Of a DNA stretch of 64,000 bases, positions 63,960 to 64,000 are shown one piece after another (the first letter of the stretch is position 1; each line of letters begins with the position of its first letter). The stretch is from Vombatus ursinus (lineage: Eukaryota > Chordata > Mammalia > Diprotodontia > Vombatidae), in assembly GCF_900497805.2 (NCBI RefSeq), contig NW_020954626.1, positions 5,587,959 through 5,651,958 on the forward strand, in the 5' to 3' direction. Both the position numbers and the translations under genes were made by a program. The notes below the pieces were generated by a model that ran no database searches, was not told the origin of the DNA, and saw nothing but the letters and a program-made list of their open reading frames with translations.

Positions 63960-64000
63960 TGAGAAGGAGAAAGAAGTGGCAAACCACTCCAGTATCTTTG
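63960..64000 (+). mobile_element. RTE-tailed SINE, cut by window edge
   Basis: gagaaggagaaagaagtggc aaaccactccagtatctttg is the tail block of this SINE type; the 5' part is truncated. Confidence 0.8.

Noticed and set aside
1-64000. CRISPR arrays, operons, tRNA or rRNA genes
   Set aside because: No regular spacer-repeat array and no prokaryotic gene organisation. tRNA-like sequences are SINE heads without an intact cloverleaf context.

Overview
This window looks like a marsupial nuclear genome: AT-rich and dominated by retrotransposons, with no bacterial-style gene packing. The species signal comes from the repeats. They are L1 LINEs with a marsupial-type ORF1 and 3' end, many tRNA-headed CORE-SINEs in three tail types (poly(A), RTE/BovB-like, MIR/THER1-like), and abundant old L2 and MIR copies. 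Family names are from memory of the sequence types; no database was searched, and the species cannot be told.

The only host coding sequence I can defend is at the right end, on the + strand. Positions 61957-62035 are a 79-nt exon with clean acceptor and donor sites. It encodes a peptide containing [13 protein letters not shown], the segment that precedes the C1 domain in Munc13/UNC13 synaptic-vesicle priming proteins. At 63783-63788 lies a 6-nt microexon, GCC ATG, between a pyrimidine-rich CAG acceptor and a GTAAGT donor. It supplies the Ala-Met that follows this segment in UNC13 proteins. UNC13C is the likeliest paralog. Everything from 1 to 61956 is then intronic (or lies upstream of the gene if 61957 were an early exon).

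Layout. 1-4230: MIR/SINE remnants, then a nearly intact half-L1 (HAL1-like, ORF1 only) of about 3 kb with target-site duplications (TSDs). 4230-8660: a truncated L1 3' end with a 13-bp TSD, and SINEs. 8190-19320: L2 fragments mostly in + orientation, with SINEs and an L1 split by a SINE. 19860-25215: minus-strand L1 pieces interrupted by SINEs and a mariner-like MITE. 25490-36600: L2, MIR, internally deleted L1 and a hAT MITE with an 8-bp TSD. 37000-51070: mostly minus-strand L2, split by MIR, hAT and ERV-LTR insertions, including an ERV 3' remnant at 39045-39770 and a solo LTR at 47059-47615. 51770-52235: a SINE inside a MIR. 53455-59822: one L1 inserted into another of opposite orientation, plus a SINE. 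60600-64000: the UNC13 exons with SINEs and microsatellites between them.

No previously undescribed protein system was found. The most interesting signals are the 6-nt UNC13 microexon, the HAL1-like element with a duplicated 3' module, and the repeated finding of L1 copies that keep ORF1 and the ORF2 C-terminus but have lost the reverse transcriptase.
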